From Paludibacter sp. (lineage in GTDB: Bacteria; Bacteroidota; Bacteroidia; Bacteroidales; Paludibacteraceae), in NCBI GenBank assembly GCA_028692715.1, contig JAQUWU010000008.1, positions 86,184 through 150,183 of the forward strand: 64,000 nt of DNA. The letters run 5' to 3'. Shown one piece after another: positions 1 through 9,825 of the stretch. How positions within the stretch are numbered: position 1 is the first letter of the stretch; the number at the start of each line of letters is the position of its first letter. The notes below the pieces were generated by a model. The model worked only from the letters and a program-made list of their open reading frames with translations, was not told the DNA's origin and did no database searches. The position numbers and the translations under genes are program-made.

Positions 1-850
1 CAACAGCCTCATTCTCATTATATTTATTTTCCAAATCATCAAGCGCATTAATATACACTTCTGCACTATTTAAGTCATCAGAATTTGTCTTTTCAAAATC
101 AATATAGTTTAGTTCGGTAAAAATAAGTGCAGGAATATTTGCTGCGTTTTTTCTAAATTTTATTAACCGTTCGAATGTAGTTTCAACTTCTTTTTTTAAA
201 TCTAAACTTTCATTATTGTTAATAAAGTTGGATAAAATTTCAATTTTCCGATTGGACAAAAAATCGAAGAGTGTCGGTTTTAAATCCTTACTATCATCTC
301 CCTTATTTAACAATTCTAAAAAAAATATATCTTTAGTATTTTGAAGAAGTGTGTCATTTTTTAAAGAAGCATTTAATAACTCAACAATTTTATCTGTATA
401 ATTATTTTTTGTCCATTCATTAATATCTTTAGGTAAAAAACCATTTACTTGCGTGCGTTTATCAATATTCCAAGCATTGCTTTGATAGTACTTTTGATAC
501 AACTCTGCCGTCATCGAATACAATAATGCTCTGTCAGTAATTCTCTTACATTTTAGGGTATATTTTTCAAATTCCAAAAGTAATTCGGGTGCTTTATCGG
601 GGTTCTTTTCAAGTGTAAAGCGCATTTTGTAAATCAATGTCTTGATAATTTCAACCGTATTCTTTTCATTTTCGGCTTGTTTCTGAATGGCTCCCACTTC
701 TTTCAATGCAGATTCGGGCAATTGTTTTTCAGCCAATTCATTTACTTTTTCCCAACGATTATTAAAGTCAACCTTAGTGGAATTTTGTGCAATTACAACT
801 CCTAAAACGATAGTCAATAAAATGGGAAGAAAAATGATATACTTTTTCAT
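1..850 (-). CDS. Alpha-2-macroglobulin-like protein, N-terminal part (runs off the left edge)
   Basis: An open frame of 283 codons reads leftward from an ATG at 850 to the window edge without a stop. It starts with a clear signal peptide (MKKYIIFLPILLTIVLG, then a run ending IAQ). It continues as an alpha-helical region with a segment around residues 100-125 (LYSMTAELYQKYYQ, NAWNIDKRTQ) that I recall from the N-termini of the very large Bacteroidota alpha-2-macroglobulin family proteins (about 1800-2000 aa, MG2 and A2M domains, periplasmic or outer-membrane protease traps). The diagnostic MG2, bait and thioester regions lie outside the window, so the family call rests on this N-terminus only. 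It follows valS on the same strand, with the valS terminator between them. Confidence 0.55.
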   Translation of the reverse strand, partial: MKKYIIFLPILLTIVLGVVIAQNSTKVDFNNRWEKVNELAEKQLPESALKEVGAIQKQAENEKNTVEIIKTLIYKMRFTLEKNPDKAPELLLEFEKYTLKCKRITDRALLYSMTAELYQKYYQSNAWNIDKRTQVNGFLPKDINEWTKNNYTDKIVELLNASLKNDTLLQNTKDIFFLELLNKGDDSKDLKPTLFDFLSNRKIEILSNFINNNESLDLKKEVETTFERLIKFRKNAANIPALIFTELNYIDFEKTNSDDLNSAEVYINALDDLENKYNENEAV

Positions 851-920
851 ACTGGTGAGTTTATGTGGTAAATGTATTGCTTACAAATATAAACATTAAC
901 ATTGGAGAATTATTATCAAA

Positions 921-956
921 ATCAAAAAAAAATGGAAGCATAAATTATGCCTCCAT
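921..956 (-). terminator. Rho-independent terminator of valS
   Basis: On the minus strand, 27 nt after the valS stop, an 11-bp stem (arms 946-956 and 932-942, one G-T pair) with a 3-nt loop is followed by a run of eight or nine T. It separates valS from the alpha-2-macroglobulin-like gene. Confidence 0.8.
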
Positions 957-983
957 CTTAAATCAAATTTATTTTCAACAAAT

Positions 984-3620
984 TTATTTATTTAACGCTT
1001 CAATACCCTCTTTCAAAGAAGCAATTTTGCTTTCGGCATCGGATTTTTTCTTGCGTTCTGCTTCCACAATTTCAACTTTTGCATTCGCCACAAAGCGCTC
1101 ATTACCAAGCTTTTTCATTACAGATTCAATAAAGCCTTCGAAGTATTTGATTTCAGCTTCCATTTTGGCAATTTCTTCTTCCGCATTTATTAGATTTCCA
1201 AGAACAATAGAATATTCAGTTGTTCCAACAAGGAAGGATACAGAACCGGCTGCCTTTTCATTTGCAATTTCTATCGACTCAAGATTAGCAAGTTTTGAAA
1301 TAACAGCATCAAAAGCCTTGTTGTGATCTCCTACAATCTGTAAATTAAGGACTTCTTTGTTAGGAATATTCTTTTTTAAGCGAACTGCCCGTATTCCGGC
1401 AATAATTTCTTTGGATTTTTCAAAATCAAATATCATTTTTTCATCCACTTCTGTAGCCTTTGGTTGAAGAACAACCATGATACTTTCGTTTTCCTTACGT
1501 TCTTCTATGGCTTGCCACAATTCTTCTGTGATAAATGGCATAAATGGATGAAGAATTTTCAGTAACGAATCGAAGAAACTAAGCGTTGCCTCATAGGTTG
1601 TACAATCAATCGGTTGTTGATAAGCAGGTTTTACCATTTCCAAATACCACGATGAGAATTCATCCCAGAACAATTTGTAAACAGCCATCAAAGCTTCTGA
1701 CAAACGGTATTTTGTAAATAAGTCATCAATTTCAAGAAGGGTTTTATTCAATTGTGCATCAAACCATTTTATTGCCATTCGAGACGATTCAGGTTGCTCA
1801 ATATCTGCTATCTCCCACCCTTTCACCAAACGGAAAGCATTCCAAATCTTATTGTTAAAATTTCGTCCTTGTTCGCAAAGGCTGTCGTCGTAAGGCAAGT
1901 CGTTTCCGGCAGGTGAAGTTAGTAACATTCCTAAACGCACTGCATCAGCTCCATAATGAGCAATTAAATCTAATGGATCAGGTGAGTTACCCAAAGATTT
2001 CGACATTTTGCGTCCTAATTTATCACGGACAATACCCGTTAGATACACATTTTTAAATGGCATCTGACCTTTATATTCATATCCGGCGATAATCATACGG
2101 GCTACCCAGAAAAATAAAATTTCGGGAGCTGTCACCAAATCATTCGTTGGATAATAATAGTTGATTTCTTCGTTTTCAGGATGGTTGATGCCGTCGAAAA
2201 CAGAAATTGGCCACAACCATGAAGAGAACCAAGTATCCAGACAATCTTCGTCCTGACGCAGGTCGTCAATTGAAAGTTCATAGTTGACAGTTAACAACGC
2301 TTTTTGGTACGCTTCTTCTTTTGATAATGCCACTACAAAACCGCCCTGAGGCAAAAAATAAGCAGGAATACGATGTCCCCACCAAAGCTGACGTGAAATA
2401 CACCAATCTTTCACATTTTCCATCCAGTGACGATAGGTATTTTTAAATTTTGCAGGATACAACTGAATGTCATCACTCATAACTGCTTCCAAAGCAGGTT
2501 TTGCCAACTCTTCCATTTTCATGAACCACTGCATAGAAAGTTTTGGTTCAATAACAGCATCTGTACGTTCAGAAAATCCAACTTTGTTGGTATAAGGTTC
2601 TACCTTTTCAAGTAAATCGGCTGCCTCAAGATCTTTCACAATTTGCATACGCACATCAAAACGATCCATGCCGGCATATTGCTCTCCATTAGCATTTAAT
2701 GTTCCATTATCATTGAAAATATCAATGGAAGGTAAATTATATTTTTCACCCAACATATAATCATTTACATCATGCGCCGGAGTTACTTTCAAGCAACCAG
2801 TACCGAATTCAATATCTACATATTCATCCTCAATAACAGGAATAACGCGATTTATTAGTGGCACATAACATTTACGACCTTTCAAGTGTGCTGTCTTTGG
2901 ATCGTTTGGATGAATACAGATGGCAGTATCACCCATAATTGTCTCAGGGCGTGTAGTTGCAACGACTAAAAACTCAGCCTCTTGTTCCCCTTTAGGGGTT
3001 AGTGGTTCTAATTTATATTTTAAATAAAACAACTTTCCTTGTTGTTCCTTGAAAATTACTTCTTCGTCAGATAAAGCTGTCAATGCTTTCGGATCCCAGT
3101 TTACCATTCGTACGCCACGATAAATAAGACCTTTTTCGTATAAGTCAGCAAATACTTTCAAAACACTTTCAGAACGAGGTTCATCCATTGTGAAAGCTGT
3201 ACGATCCCAATCGCAGGATGCACCTAGTTTTTTTAATTGTTCAAGGATAATTCCACCATGTTTATGTGTCCATTCCCAAGCATGACTTAGGAATTCATCA
3301 CGCGTTAAATCAGTTTTTTTAATACCTTCAGCGGCTAATTTCCCAACAACTTTGGCTTCAGTCGCAATAGAAGCATGATCGGTACCGGGAACCCAGCATG
3401 CATTTTTGCCTTGCATGCGTGCACGACGAACCAATACATCCTGAATGGTATTGTTAAGCATGTGTCCCATATGGAGTACACCCGTAACATTTGGCGGGGG
3501 AATGACGATAGTATAAGGTTCACGTCCATCTGGTTTTGAACGAAAAAATCCATTATCTAACCAATACTTATACCATTTCGACTCAATGTCAGTGGGATTA
3601 TACTTACTTGCGAGTTCCAT
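984..3620 (-). CDS. valS: Valine--tRNA ligase
   Basis: 878 aa, full length for a class I ValRS; charges tRNA-Val in the cytosol. Seen: PPPNVTG at 41-47 and the HMGH signature at 50-53, the editing-domain entry [12 protein letters not shown], the KMSKS loop near residue 535 ([10 protein letters not shown]), an anticodon-binding domain, and a C-terminal charged coiled coil (last ~70 residues, rich in E and K). The ATG at 3620 begins the usual MELASKYNP. Odd feature: residues ~205-212 (PLTPKGEQ), just before the editing domain, are encoded by a copy of the C-rich repeat that is otherwise intergenic here (2985-3006). A -7 box (TATCTTTG, 3733-3726) lies 106 nt upstream. Confidence 0.98.
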   Translation of the reverse strand: MELASKYNPTDIESKWYKYWLDNGFFRSKPDGREPYTIVIPPPNVTGVLHMGHMLNNTIQDVLVRRARMQGKNACWVPGTDHASIATEAKVVGKLAAEGIKKTDLTRDEFLSHAWEWTHKHGGIILEQLKKLGASCDWDRTAFTMDEPRSESVLKVFADLYEKGLIYRGVRMVNWDPKALTALSDEEVIFKEQQGKLFYLKYKLEPLTPKGEQEAEFLVVATTRPETIMGDTAICIHPNDPKTAHLKGRKCYVPLINRVIPVIEDEYVDIEFGTGCLKVTPAHDVNDYMLGEKYNLPSIDIFNDNGTLNANGEQYAGMDRFDVRMQIVKDLEAADLLEKVEPYTNKVGFSERTDAVIEPKLSMQWFMKMEELAKPALEAVMSDDIQLYPAKFKNTYRHWMENVKDWCISRQLWWGHRIPAYFLPQGGFVVALSKEEAYQKALLTVNYELSIDDLRQDEDCLDTWFSSWLWPISVFDGINHPENEEINYYYPTNDLVTAPEILFFWVARMIIAGYEYKGQMPFKNVYLTGIVRDKLGRKMSKSLGNSPDPLDLIAHYGADAVRLGMLLTSPAGNDLPYDDSLCEQGRNFNNKIWNAFRLVKGWEIADIEQPESSRMAIKWFDAQLNKTLLEIDDLFTKYRLSEALMAVYKLFWDEFSSWYLEMVKPAYQQPIDCTTYEATLSFFDSLLKILHPFMPFITEELWQAIEERKENESIMVVLQPKATEVDEKMIFDFEKSKEIIAGIRAVRLKKNIPNKEVLNLQIVGDHNKAFDAVISKLANLESIEIANEKAAGSVSFLVGTTEYSIVLGNLINAEEEIAKMEAEIKYFEGFIESVMKKLGNERFVANAKVEIVEAERKKKSDAESKIASLKEGIEALNK
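2985..3006 (-). repeat. C-rich palindromic repeat, copy inside valS
   Basis: The minus strand reads CTAACCCCTAAAGGGGAAC, the core consensus of the dispersed repeat, here in frame inside valS and translated as about LTPKGEQ. Confidence 0.75.
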
Positions 3621-3846
3621 TTTAAATTTATTTACTTTTTATACATTTACAATTAAATTTCAAAGTATTCAATAGATTATTTTTCAACAGAATAATAGAA
3701 ATTTTCAGAGATATTTTCAAGAGTGCAAAGATAACTAAAAAAGATGTTTAGAAAAAGGAATGCTTTAAATTGATTCAAATAAGAGTTCAAAGTTAATTTT
3801 CAAATATAATTTATTACTTTAAGAACCATTAATGCGGTACTTTTTG

Positions 3847-3854
3847 TAACTTTG
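3847..3854 (+). promoter_or_regulatory. -7 box (TAACTTTG) of the lipoprotein gene
   Basis: TAACTTTG matches the Bacteroidota TAnnTTTG element and lies 11 nt before the ATG at 3866, implying a very short leader. No convincing TTTG -33 element is seen. Confidence 0.45.
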
Positions 3855-3865
3855 TAATCAAATAA

Positions 3866-4390
3866 ATGAAAATGAAAAAATACTTCTACTCTATTTTAGG
3901 CATAATAATTCTTTCTGCCTCTTCTTGTGATTTCACTCCAGAAACGAATTATCAACCGGATATTTTTTTTCTACAAAAGCCTATATCAAATAATGATGAC
4001 ACTCTAAGTATTTACAATACTTTTGAAGCTAATACTTTGAGTCTAGACACCCTACATGTAGGTGATACAGTAAGCTTTTTTATGTATTTAGAAGGATATA
4101 CAAATAATTTGACTGAATTTTATTTAAAGTTGTCAGCTGACAGTGCAGCCGGCATTTTATTACCAAACAAAGCATCACTTGATTCAATCTTCCTATCTAC
4201 TTCAAATTATAATCAGGGAAAATTTTTATTTGATTTATCGTCAACAGAACTTTACTTCCCTTTTAAATATATAGCTAAAAAAGCAAGTCTAGATGCTAAA
4301 TTGACTTTTAATGTAATTTCCGATGCTAATTTTGAATACAATCAAAATTATATTATTCTGGAAACACCAATCCTTTCAGCAACAGAATAA
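3866..4390 (+). CDS. Putative lipoprotein of unknown function
   Basis: 174 aa. A hydrophobic signal (residues 5-17) is followed by SASSC with Cys21, a lipobox, so it is probably lipid-anchored in the cell envelope. The mature part has no family I recognise; it is rich in D, S, T, L and looks beta-rich (alternating segments such as DTLHVGDTVSFFMYLEG). ATG at 3866 or at 3872 (MKK) could both serve; the upstream -7 box at 3847-3854 fits either. It stands alone, diverging from valS and converging on the exb operon, with a long shared terminator at its 3' end. Function not assignable. Confidence 0.75.
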   Translation: MKMKKYFYSILGIIILSASSCDFTPETNYQPDIFFLQKPISNNDDTLSIYNTFEANTLSLDTLHVGDTVSFFMYLEGYTNNLTEFYLKLSADSAAGILLPNKASLDSIFLSTSNYNQGKFLFDLSSTELYFPFKYIAKKASLDAKLTFNVISDANFEYNQNYIILETPILSATE

Positions 4391-4494
4391 AGCTTAAATA
4401 TTTGCTTATTGATTCCTAAGTCTCCATTTAGGGATTTGAGAATCGTAACTGAATATAACTTTCTAATTTAAAATCATTTACATTTCGCCAAAAG

Positions 4495-4553
4495 GTCTAT
4501 TAAACAAAAAAAACCATTTGAAATATTTCAAATGGTTTTTTTGTTTAATAGAC
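4495..4553. terminator. Bidirectional terminator, near-perfect 59-bp palindrome
   Basis: Arms 4495-4524 and 4525-4553 are complementary over 29 bp with no loop and only one unpaired A. The sequence contains A8 on one side and T7 on the other, so it can terminate both the lipoprotein gene (+) and the exb operon (-), whose stop codon lies 2 nt away. Confidence 0.85.
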
Positions 4554-4555
4554 TA

Positions 4556-5026
4556 TCAATAAGAAGTTCGTTGAACAGCAGCATAGTTTATTTTTAATGC
4601 ATAAGACCTTCTTAAAGCTTGTTTTATATCAGTGACAATTCCCATATGAGTATCTCTGTCAGCTTTAATGGAAACTACCATAACATTTTGATCTTCTTCT
4701 TTCATAGCACTTCTCTCACGGATTATATACTCCTCAATTTCAGAGACATCTGCAAAAGCGTCACCTAACTGAATTCGAGTACTTGTACCATAAGATTTTT
4801 TATATTCATCGGTTGGTTTACCAATATAAATATAACGAACCAATGATTTATTCTCAAGTTTTTGCAGTTCTGTAGCTTCAGGCGATCTAACTGCAACTTT
4901 GAAGGTTACTTCTTTCATAGTCGTAACAGCCATAAAGAAGAACAGCAACATAAAGATAATATCAGGTAAAGAAGATGTACTTAATGCAGGTGCTTCTCTT
5001 TTTTCTTCTTTTCTAATTTGTGCCAT
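4556..5026 (-). CDS. exbD: ExbD/TolR-type biopolymer transport protein (second ExbD)
   Basis: 156 aa. One N-terminal membrane segment (about 18-38) containing LPDIIFMLLFFFMAVTT; the Asp in PDIIF corresponds to the proton-carrying Asp of ExbD/TolR. The rest is a periplasmic domain. It is the last gene of the operon and overlaps the preceding exbD by 14 bp, so the two are translationally coupled. Paired ExbD paralogues beside one ExbB are usual in Bacteroidota and are taken to energise TonB-dependent outer-membrane transport. The residue between L and D is P rather than the common I/L-I-D arrangement, but the Asp is kept. Confidence 0.9.
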   Translation of the reverse strand: MAQIRKEEKREAPALSTSSLPDIIFMLLFFFMAVTTMKEVTFKVAVRSPEATELQKLENKSLVRYIYIGKPTDEYKKSYGTSTRIQLGDAFADVSEIEEYIIRERSAMKEEDQNVMVVSIKADRDTHMGIVTDIKQALRRSYALKINYAAVQRTSY

Positions 5027-5612
5027 TTGTCACCCCTCCATAATTTTTAGGTTCAGCTTCAGAAATTTTCTGAGGATAAACATCTTGTATTGCTTTTTGT
5101 AAATCCGGACTGAGTTCATCATATTTTTTACCGAATCGATCCTGAGCAAATTCATTTCTCAATTCATTGTAAGCTGCAGCCAGCTCATTTTGAACTTCGA
5201 TATAAGCTTGGTATTGAGTATCAACATCATTCTGAAGCGAAATTACATGATCTTTAGTAATTTCGACATTTCCCAATGATGGTATATCTACTGTGAACTT
5301 TACCGGAAGATTCGGATCATTCGCTTCATTTTTGATGAATTCTTTAGCCTTATCTTTCAACTCTCTTACGCTCAATTCCTTACCCTGCACTAACAATTGA
5401 TTCATGCTGTTAATCTTAACCGCAAAAAGATTTCGTTTCTTAATATCGAGATCTTCAGGCTTTTGATCCGGTGGAAGAGGCTCTGGTAAGCGCCTTGACA
5501 AACCGGTACTAACATTCATTGAAGTTGTCACAAGGAAGAAAATCAAGAGTAAAAAGGAGATATCCGCCATCGAACTGGAATTAATCTCTTTTAATTTTCT
5601 TTTCTTTCCCAT
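5013..5612 (-). CDS. exbD: ExbD/TolR-type biopolymer transport protein (first ExbD)
   Basis: 199 aa. Short basic N-terminus (MGKKRKLKEINSSS) followed by MADISFLLLIFFLVTT, the ExbD membrane helix with its essential Asp. The periplasmic part is longer than in E. coli ExbD (141 aa) and carries an extra helical, charged tail (about 120-199, with EVQNELAAAYNELRNEF). Sits between the four-TM protein and the second exbD; with ExbB it forms the proton-driven motor that works with TonB. No tonB gene is present in the window. Confidence 0.9.
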   Translation of the reverse strand: MGKKRKLKEINSSSMADISFLLLIFFLVTTSMNVSTGLSRRLPEPLPPDQKPEDLDIKKRNLFAVKINSMNQLLVQGKELSVRELKDKAKEFIKNEANDPNLPVKFTVDIPSLGNVEITKDHVISLQNDVDTQYQAYIEVQNELAAAYNELRNEFAQDRFGKKYDELSPDLQKAIQDVYPQKISEAEPKNYGGVTNGTN

Positions 5613-5673
5613 AATAATTTTATTCAGACTATTTGAGTTTTACAAAAGCAAAACTCATATTATTATATTTCGC

Positions 5674-6153
5674 TTATTTTAATCTGGTATAAACACTACT
5701 TCCTACAATTGTCAATAGAATTGCAGCAAACAAAGCGTAAATAGAATAGATTACCATATCGGTAAACTGAGCCCAGTTTCCTTCATTACCATTACCATCA
5801 TACCCAATAATAGTCATTTTTTCTCCACTACCAAAGCTCCATGCTACAACAAAGAGTATAACAAATAAAGCAATAGGAATAAGTGATTTTAATGCTGAAA
5901 TCGGACTGCTAATAAGATTTCTAATAAATCCAAAACTTGCCATAAACAAAGTAATGAATATAACTGCACCAACAAGTGCATACGTCCAAAATAACAATGC
6001 ATCAGTAAATTTAGGCACTGTTAATTCTTCGCCGGCACTATCTTTAATAGCATCTGTATTACCTCCTACGTAAATCAATAATACGAGTACGATAGATACA
6101 AAAACTAAAATTAAAGCTGCAATCCCAGGAATTTTTTCTGTTAATTTTGACAT
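5674..6153 (-). CDS. Four-helix integral membrane protein of the exb operon
   Basis: 159 aa with four predicted membrane segments: about 10-31, 48-74, 84-107 and 131-155. No catalytic motif seen and no named family that I can state with confidence. It lies 24 nt after exbB and 61 nt before exbD in the same direction, and a protein of this size and topology between ExbB and ExbD is a recurring arrangement in Bacteroidota. By position I infer an accessory part of the ExbB/ExbD motor; this is not shown by the sequence itself. Confidence 0.75.
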   Translation of the reverse strand: MSKLTEKIPGIAALILVFVSIVLVLLIYVGGNTDAIKDSAGEELTVPKFTDALLFWTYALVGAVIFITLFMASFGFIRNLISSPISALKSLIPIALFVILFVVAWSFGSGEKMTIIGYDGNGNEGNWAQFTDMVIYSIYALFAAILLTIVGSSVYTRLK

Positions 6154-6177
6154 ATCTAATAACTATTTTAAATCAAA

Positions 6178-7002
6178 TTATTTTTTTCCGTGTTTCACAA
6201 TGATATCAAGCAATGAGATAGAAGAATCTTCCATATCATTTGTCATTGATTCAATTAATGTAAGGATGTAGTTAAAGAATACCTGAAGGATCATTGCTAC
6301 AATAAGACCAAATACTGTTGTTAAAAGAGCAACCTTGATACCACCGGCAACTACAGTTGCAGAAATATCACCAACTTGTTGAATTTTATCGAAAGCAGCG
6401 ATCATACCAATTACAGTACCCAAGAATCCTAAACTTGGAGCTAATGCAATAAATAAACCAATCCAGCTCAGATTTTTTTCTAATAAACCAAGTTGAACAC
6501 CACCATAAGATGCTACCGTTTTTTCAACTACTTCAATGCCTTCATCGTAACGTGAAAGTCCCTGATAAAAAATTGAAGCAACCGGTCCACGAGTATCACG
6601 ACATACATCCTTTGCAGCATCTACACCACCTTTTTCCCAAGCGTCTTCAATATTAGTTAATAATTTTTTTGTGTTTGTAGCTGACAAACTTAAGAAAATA
6701 ATACGTTCGATACATAAAGCTAAACCGATAATTAAACACAGAGCGATTGGAGCCATCCATCCAGCACCACCTTCGATGAATTTTTGTTTCAATGCTTTGT
6801 GCATTCCACCTTCCTCTGCAGGTGCAGCAGCCTGAGTTGACTCAGTTTGTTGTGTTGAATCAGCAACTGCTGTTGATGCTGAATCTGTAGCCGATACTTG
6901 TTCGGTTTGAGCAGTAGCATCTTGCGCTACAACATTCACAGGGTTTCCAAAATTGAAAATCGCTACGATTGATAAGATTGCAAATACCTTTTTCATTTTC
7001 AT
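6178..7002 (-). CDS. exbB: MotA/TolQ/ExbB proton channel family protein
   Basis: 274 aa. N-terminal signal-like helix (1-27), then a low-complexity linker rich in A, Q, T, S and E (about 28-66), then three membrane segments (about 78-100, 178-203, 220-246). The MotA/TolQ/ExbB signature region LGFLGTVIGMIAAFDKI is clear. The N-terminal extension with its own signal is typical of Bacteroidota ExbB. First gene of the operon exbB - four-TM protein - exbD - exbD. Start at 7002 or, two codons later, 6996 (MKK). The tRNA-Ser gene lies 77 nt upstream on the same strand and I see no promoter in that gap. Confidence 0.92.
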   Translation of the reverse strand: MKMKKVFAILSIVAIFNFGNPVNVVAQDATAQTEQVSATDSASTAVADSTQQTESTQAAAPAEEGGMHKALKQKFIEGGAGWMAPIALCLIIGLALCIERIIFLSLSATNTKKLLTNIEDAWEKGGVDAAKDVCRDTRGPVASIFYQGLSRYDEGIEVVEKTVASYGGVQLGLLEKNLSWIGLFIALAPSLGFLGTVIGMIAAFDKIQQVGDISATVVAGGIKVALLTTVFGLIVAMILQVFFNYILTLIESMTNDMEDSSISLLDIIVKHGKK

Positions 7003-7079
7003 TTCTTTTTTTTAGATTTCTAATTTTTTTTGTTGACTTATTTTCTTTTTTTATTAATTCCTTCATTATAAACACGTTG

Positions 7080-7169
7080 CGGAGAGGAAGAGATTCGAAC
7101 TCTCGATACGATTCCACACCGTATATACGCTTTCCAGGCGTACCTCTTCAACCACTCGAGCACCTCTCC
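7080..7169 (-). tRNA. tRNA-Ser (anticodon GGA)
   Basis: Cloverleaf read on the minus strand: acceptor GGAGAGG pairs with CCTCTCC, D stem CTC/GAG, anticodon stem TACGC/GCGTA around loop CTGGAAA (anticodon GGA), a long class II variable arm, and T arm GAGAG-TTCGAAT-CTCTT. Discriminator base is G, as expected for tRNA-Ser, and CCA is not encoded. It is upstream of exbB on the same strand. Confidence 0.97.
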
Positions 7170-7180
7170 GTTTCGGGGCG

Positions 7181-7208
7181 CAAGTTAAGAAAAAAATATG
7201 AATTACAA
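7181..7208 (-). promoter_or_regulatory. Putative promoter of tRNA-Ser
   Basis: Minus strand: TTG (7208-7206), 18 nt, then TAACTTG (7187-7181), ending 11 nt before the tRNA 5' end. The -7 box lacks one T of the TAnnTTTG consensus. Confidence 0.4.
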
Positions 7209-7279
7209 TATAATTATTTATTTTGTAAATCATAAATATTCTTTCTGAGTGTAAAAATAATGATATCTAGTTATTTAAA

Positions 7280-8044
7280 TTAAATTTCGAACAAATCTAG
7301 GGCGTTTTGAGTCGTAATTTCATCGACTTTTGATACGTTTAAGTTGTAAATATCAGCTAATTTTTCACAAACATACTGAACATACGCACTTTCATTTCGC
7401 TTACCTCTATAGGGTGCTGGTGTAAGGTATGGCGAATCGGTCTCTAAAATTATGTTTTCCAAGTCAATACTTTTAAGTGTTTCTGACAAACCTGAATTTT
7501 TAAAAGTCACTATCCCATTTATACCCAATTTAAATCCACCATAACTCAGGATTTCATTCGCTTCATTCTGACTTCCGGTAAAACTATGAAAAACGCCCTT
7601 GAGTTCTGAACCTTTTAAAGGCTCTAAAACTTCCATTGTTTCTTTAAACGAATTTCTAACATGTATAATAACGGGGAAATCGTATTTTAGTGCCCAACTG
7701 AGTTGTTTTTGAAAAACTTTTATTTGTTCTTTCAAAAATGTTTTATCCCAATATAAATCAATTCCGATTTCACCAATAGCAACATATTTTCTTTTTCCCA
7801 GTTCTGATTCTACTATTTTTAATTCTGATTCGTAATCTGATTTTACGCTGGTTGGATGAAGTCCTATAGCTGCATGACAAAAATCAGGATATTCCGCTTC
7901 TAATGCCAACATTCGTGGCATCGACTCACTATCAATGTTTGGCAGAATAATCTGTGTAATACCGGCATCTTTCGCCCGTTGAATTACCTCAGCTCTATCT
8001 GCGTCAAATTCTTCAGAATAAATATGTGAATGAGTATCTATCAA
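7280..8044 (-). CDS. tatD: TatD family metal-dependent hydrolase
   Basis: 254 aa, the usual size for TatD/YcfH nucleases (amidohydrolase fold). Metal-binding landmarks are all visible: DTHSHIY at 3-9, EIGIDLYWD near 97-105, HVRNS, FHSFTGS, and ETDSPYLTP near 205-213. Family members are 3'-5' DNA exonucleases or D-aminoacyl-tRNA deacylase-like; the exact substrate cannot be read from the sequence. It follows guaA on the same strand, separated by an AT-rich array with 7-nt periodicity, and is followed by the tRNA-Ser gene. Confidence 0.92.
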   Translation of the reverse strand: MIDTHSHIYSEEFDADRAEVIQRAKDAGITQIILPNIDSESMPRMLALEAEYPDFCHAAIGLHPTSVKSDYESELKIVESELGKRKYVAIGEIGIDLYWDKTFLKEQIKVFQKQLSWALKYDFPVIIHVRNSFKETMEVLEPLKGSELKGVFHSFTGSQNEANEILSYGGFKLGINGIVTFKNSGLSETLKSIDLENIILETDSPYLTPAPYRGKRNESAYVQYVCEKLADIYNLNVSKVDEITTQNALDLFEI

Positions 8045-8091
8045 TTTTAGATATTATACTTTAGACTCTAGATTTTAGATTTTAGATAAAT
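8045..8091. repeat. AT-rich array with 7-nt units (GATTTTA-like)
   Basis: Degenerate tandem heptamers of the type GATTTTA fill the tatD-guaA spacer; two adjacent units are exact and the others are imperfect. Confidence 0.45.
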
Positions 8092-8145
8092 TGAAATAAC
8101 TTGTAAATTCAATAGTAAATCTAAAATCGTAAATTATACATCGTT

Positions 8146-9666
8146 TTATTCCCACTCAATAGTAGCAGGTGGTTTTGAACTAATATCATAAACAACACGA
8201 TTCACGCCTTTTACCTTGTTAATTATCTCGTTCGACATTTTAGCCAAAAATTCATAGGGTAATTGAGCCCAATCGGCTGTCATAGCATCTGTTGAAGTTA
8301 CTGCACGTAATGCCACTGCATTTTCATAGGTTCTTTCATCGCCCATCACTCCTACTGATTGTACCGGCAATAAAATTACGCCTGCCTGCCAAACTTTATC
8401 GTATAAATTCCATTCACGCAAACCATTGATAAAAATATCATCAGCATCCTGCAAAATTCGAACTTTTTCGGCGGTAATATCTCCTAATATACGTACAGCC
8501 AATCCAGGACCCGGAAAAGGTTGGCGTTTTATTAATTGGTGCATCATGCCCAATTCAGTTCCCACTTTGCGAACTTCATCTTTAAAAAGCAAACGCAAAG
8601 GTTCGCATAATTTCAAATTCATTTTTTCAGGTAGACCGCCAACATTGTGATGCGATTTAATTACCGTACCTGTAATTGAGAGCGATTCAATAATGTCTGG
8701 ATAAATGGTTCCCTGAGCCAACCATTTTACATTTTTTATTTTATGTGCTTCTTCATCAAAAACATCAATAAATCCGCTCCCTATAATCTTACGTTTTTGT
8801 TCAGGATCTGAAACCCCTGCCAATGCTATATAAAATTTATCTTTCACATTAACACCTATTACATTTAATCCTAGATGTTCATAATCTTTCATTACGTTCT
8901 GAAACTCATTCTTACGTAACAAACCATGATCAACAAAGATACAAGTGAGGTTTTTGCCAATTGCTTTGTTTAATAATACTGCAGCCACCGATGAATCAAC
9001 TCCCCCAGACAACCCTAGGACTACCTTATCATTACCTAACTGTTTTTTTAATTCTGCAACCGTGCTTTCTACAAACGATGCAGGAGACCAGTCACGTTTA
9101 CATTCGCATATATTAAGGAAGTTTTCTAATATTTGCATTCCATCCAGCGTATGGAAAACTTCAGGATGAAACTGAACGCCCCATGTTTTTTCACCTTCCA
9201 CTTTAAAAGCGGCTAGTTCAACATTATTGGTACTGGCAATCTTTTTAAAATTTGTTGGTATCTTTGTGATACTGTCACCATGCGACATCCAAATTTGGGA
9301 ACCTGGTTTTATATCTTTTAATAAAGCGTCTTTATTATCAATATAGGAAAGATTAGCACGGCCATATTCTCTGGATCCGGCTGATTCTACTGTTCCATTA
9401 GAAGTATACACCGTATATTGTGCTCCATAGCATATCCCTAACAGAGGAAATTTTCCGCGTATCTGATTTAAGTCGGCTTTAAAAGCGACCGGATCATAAA
9501 CAGAATAAGGACTACCAGATAAAATTACACCTTTAATATCATCTGTATTTTCAGGGAATTTATTGTACGGTAAAATTTCACAGTATTCATTTAATTCACG
9601 CAAACGGCGACCAATTAATTGAGTGGTTTGTGAACCGAAATCAAGAATAATTATTTTTTCCAACAT
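8146..9666 (-). CDS. guaA: GMP synthase (glutamine-hydrolysing)
   Basis: 506 aa, full length. Converts XMP to GMP with glutamine and ATP in purine synthesis. Class I amidotransferase domain at ~1-190 with nucleophile Cys79 in LGICYGAQ and the HPEV triad element near 167; ATP pyrophosphatase domain with the [10 protein letters not shown]-loop near 219-227; dimerisation domain ending PPATIEWE, the normal C-terminus. A near-consensus promoter (TTTG, 20 nt, TACTTTTG) lies 53 nt upstream of the ATG, so it is transcribed separately from the gene before it. Confidence 0.98.
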   Translation of the reverse strand: MLEKIIILDFGSQTTQLIGRRLRELNEYCEILPYNKFPENTDDIKGVILSGSPYSVYDPVAFKADLNQIRGKFPLLGICYGAQYTVYTSNGTVESAGSREYGRANLSYIDNKDALLKDIKPGSQIWMSHGDSITKIPTNFKKIASTNNVELAAFKVEGEKTWGVQFHPEVFHTLDGMQILENFLNICECKRDWSPASFVESTVAELKKQLGNDKVVLGLSGGVDSSVAAVLLNKAIGKNLTCIFVDHGLLRKNEFQNVMKDYEHLGLNVIGVNVKDKFYIALAGVSDPEQKRKIIGSGFIDVFDEEAHKIKNVKWLAQGTIYPDIIESLSITGTVIKSHHNVGGLPEKMNLKLCEPLRLLFKDEVRKVGTELGMMHQLIKRQPFPGPGLAVRILGDITAEKVRILQDADDIFINGLREWNLYDKVWQAGVILLPVQSVGVMGDERTYENAVALRAVTSTDAMTADWAQLPYEFLAKMSNEIINKVKGVNRVVYDISSKPPATIEWE

Positions 9667-9718
9667 CTTAAATTTTAAACTGTTTTATGAATGATACAAT
9701 GCGGATTAAAAAGAAGCA

Positions 9719-9750
9719 CAAAAGTACAAAAAATGTATGCGTTATACAAA
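9719..9750 (-). promoter_or_regulatory. guaA promoter
   Basis: Minus strand: TTTG at 9750-9747, a 20-nt spacer, and TACTTTTG at 9726-9719. This matches the Bacteroidota housekeeping sigma consensus at both boxes. Confidence 0.7.
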
Positions 9751-9825
9751 TTCAAAATTCTTAGATTAAATTTGGAAGATGAGTTACTGAAGGAAAATAC
9801 TAAATAATCGATTTCTGACAGTATG

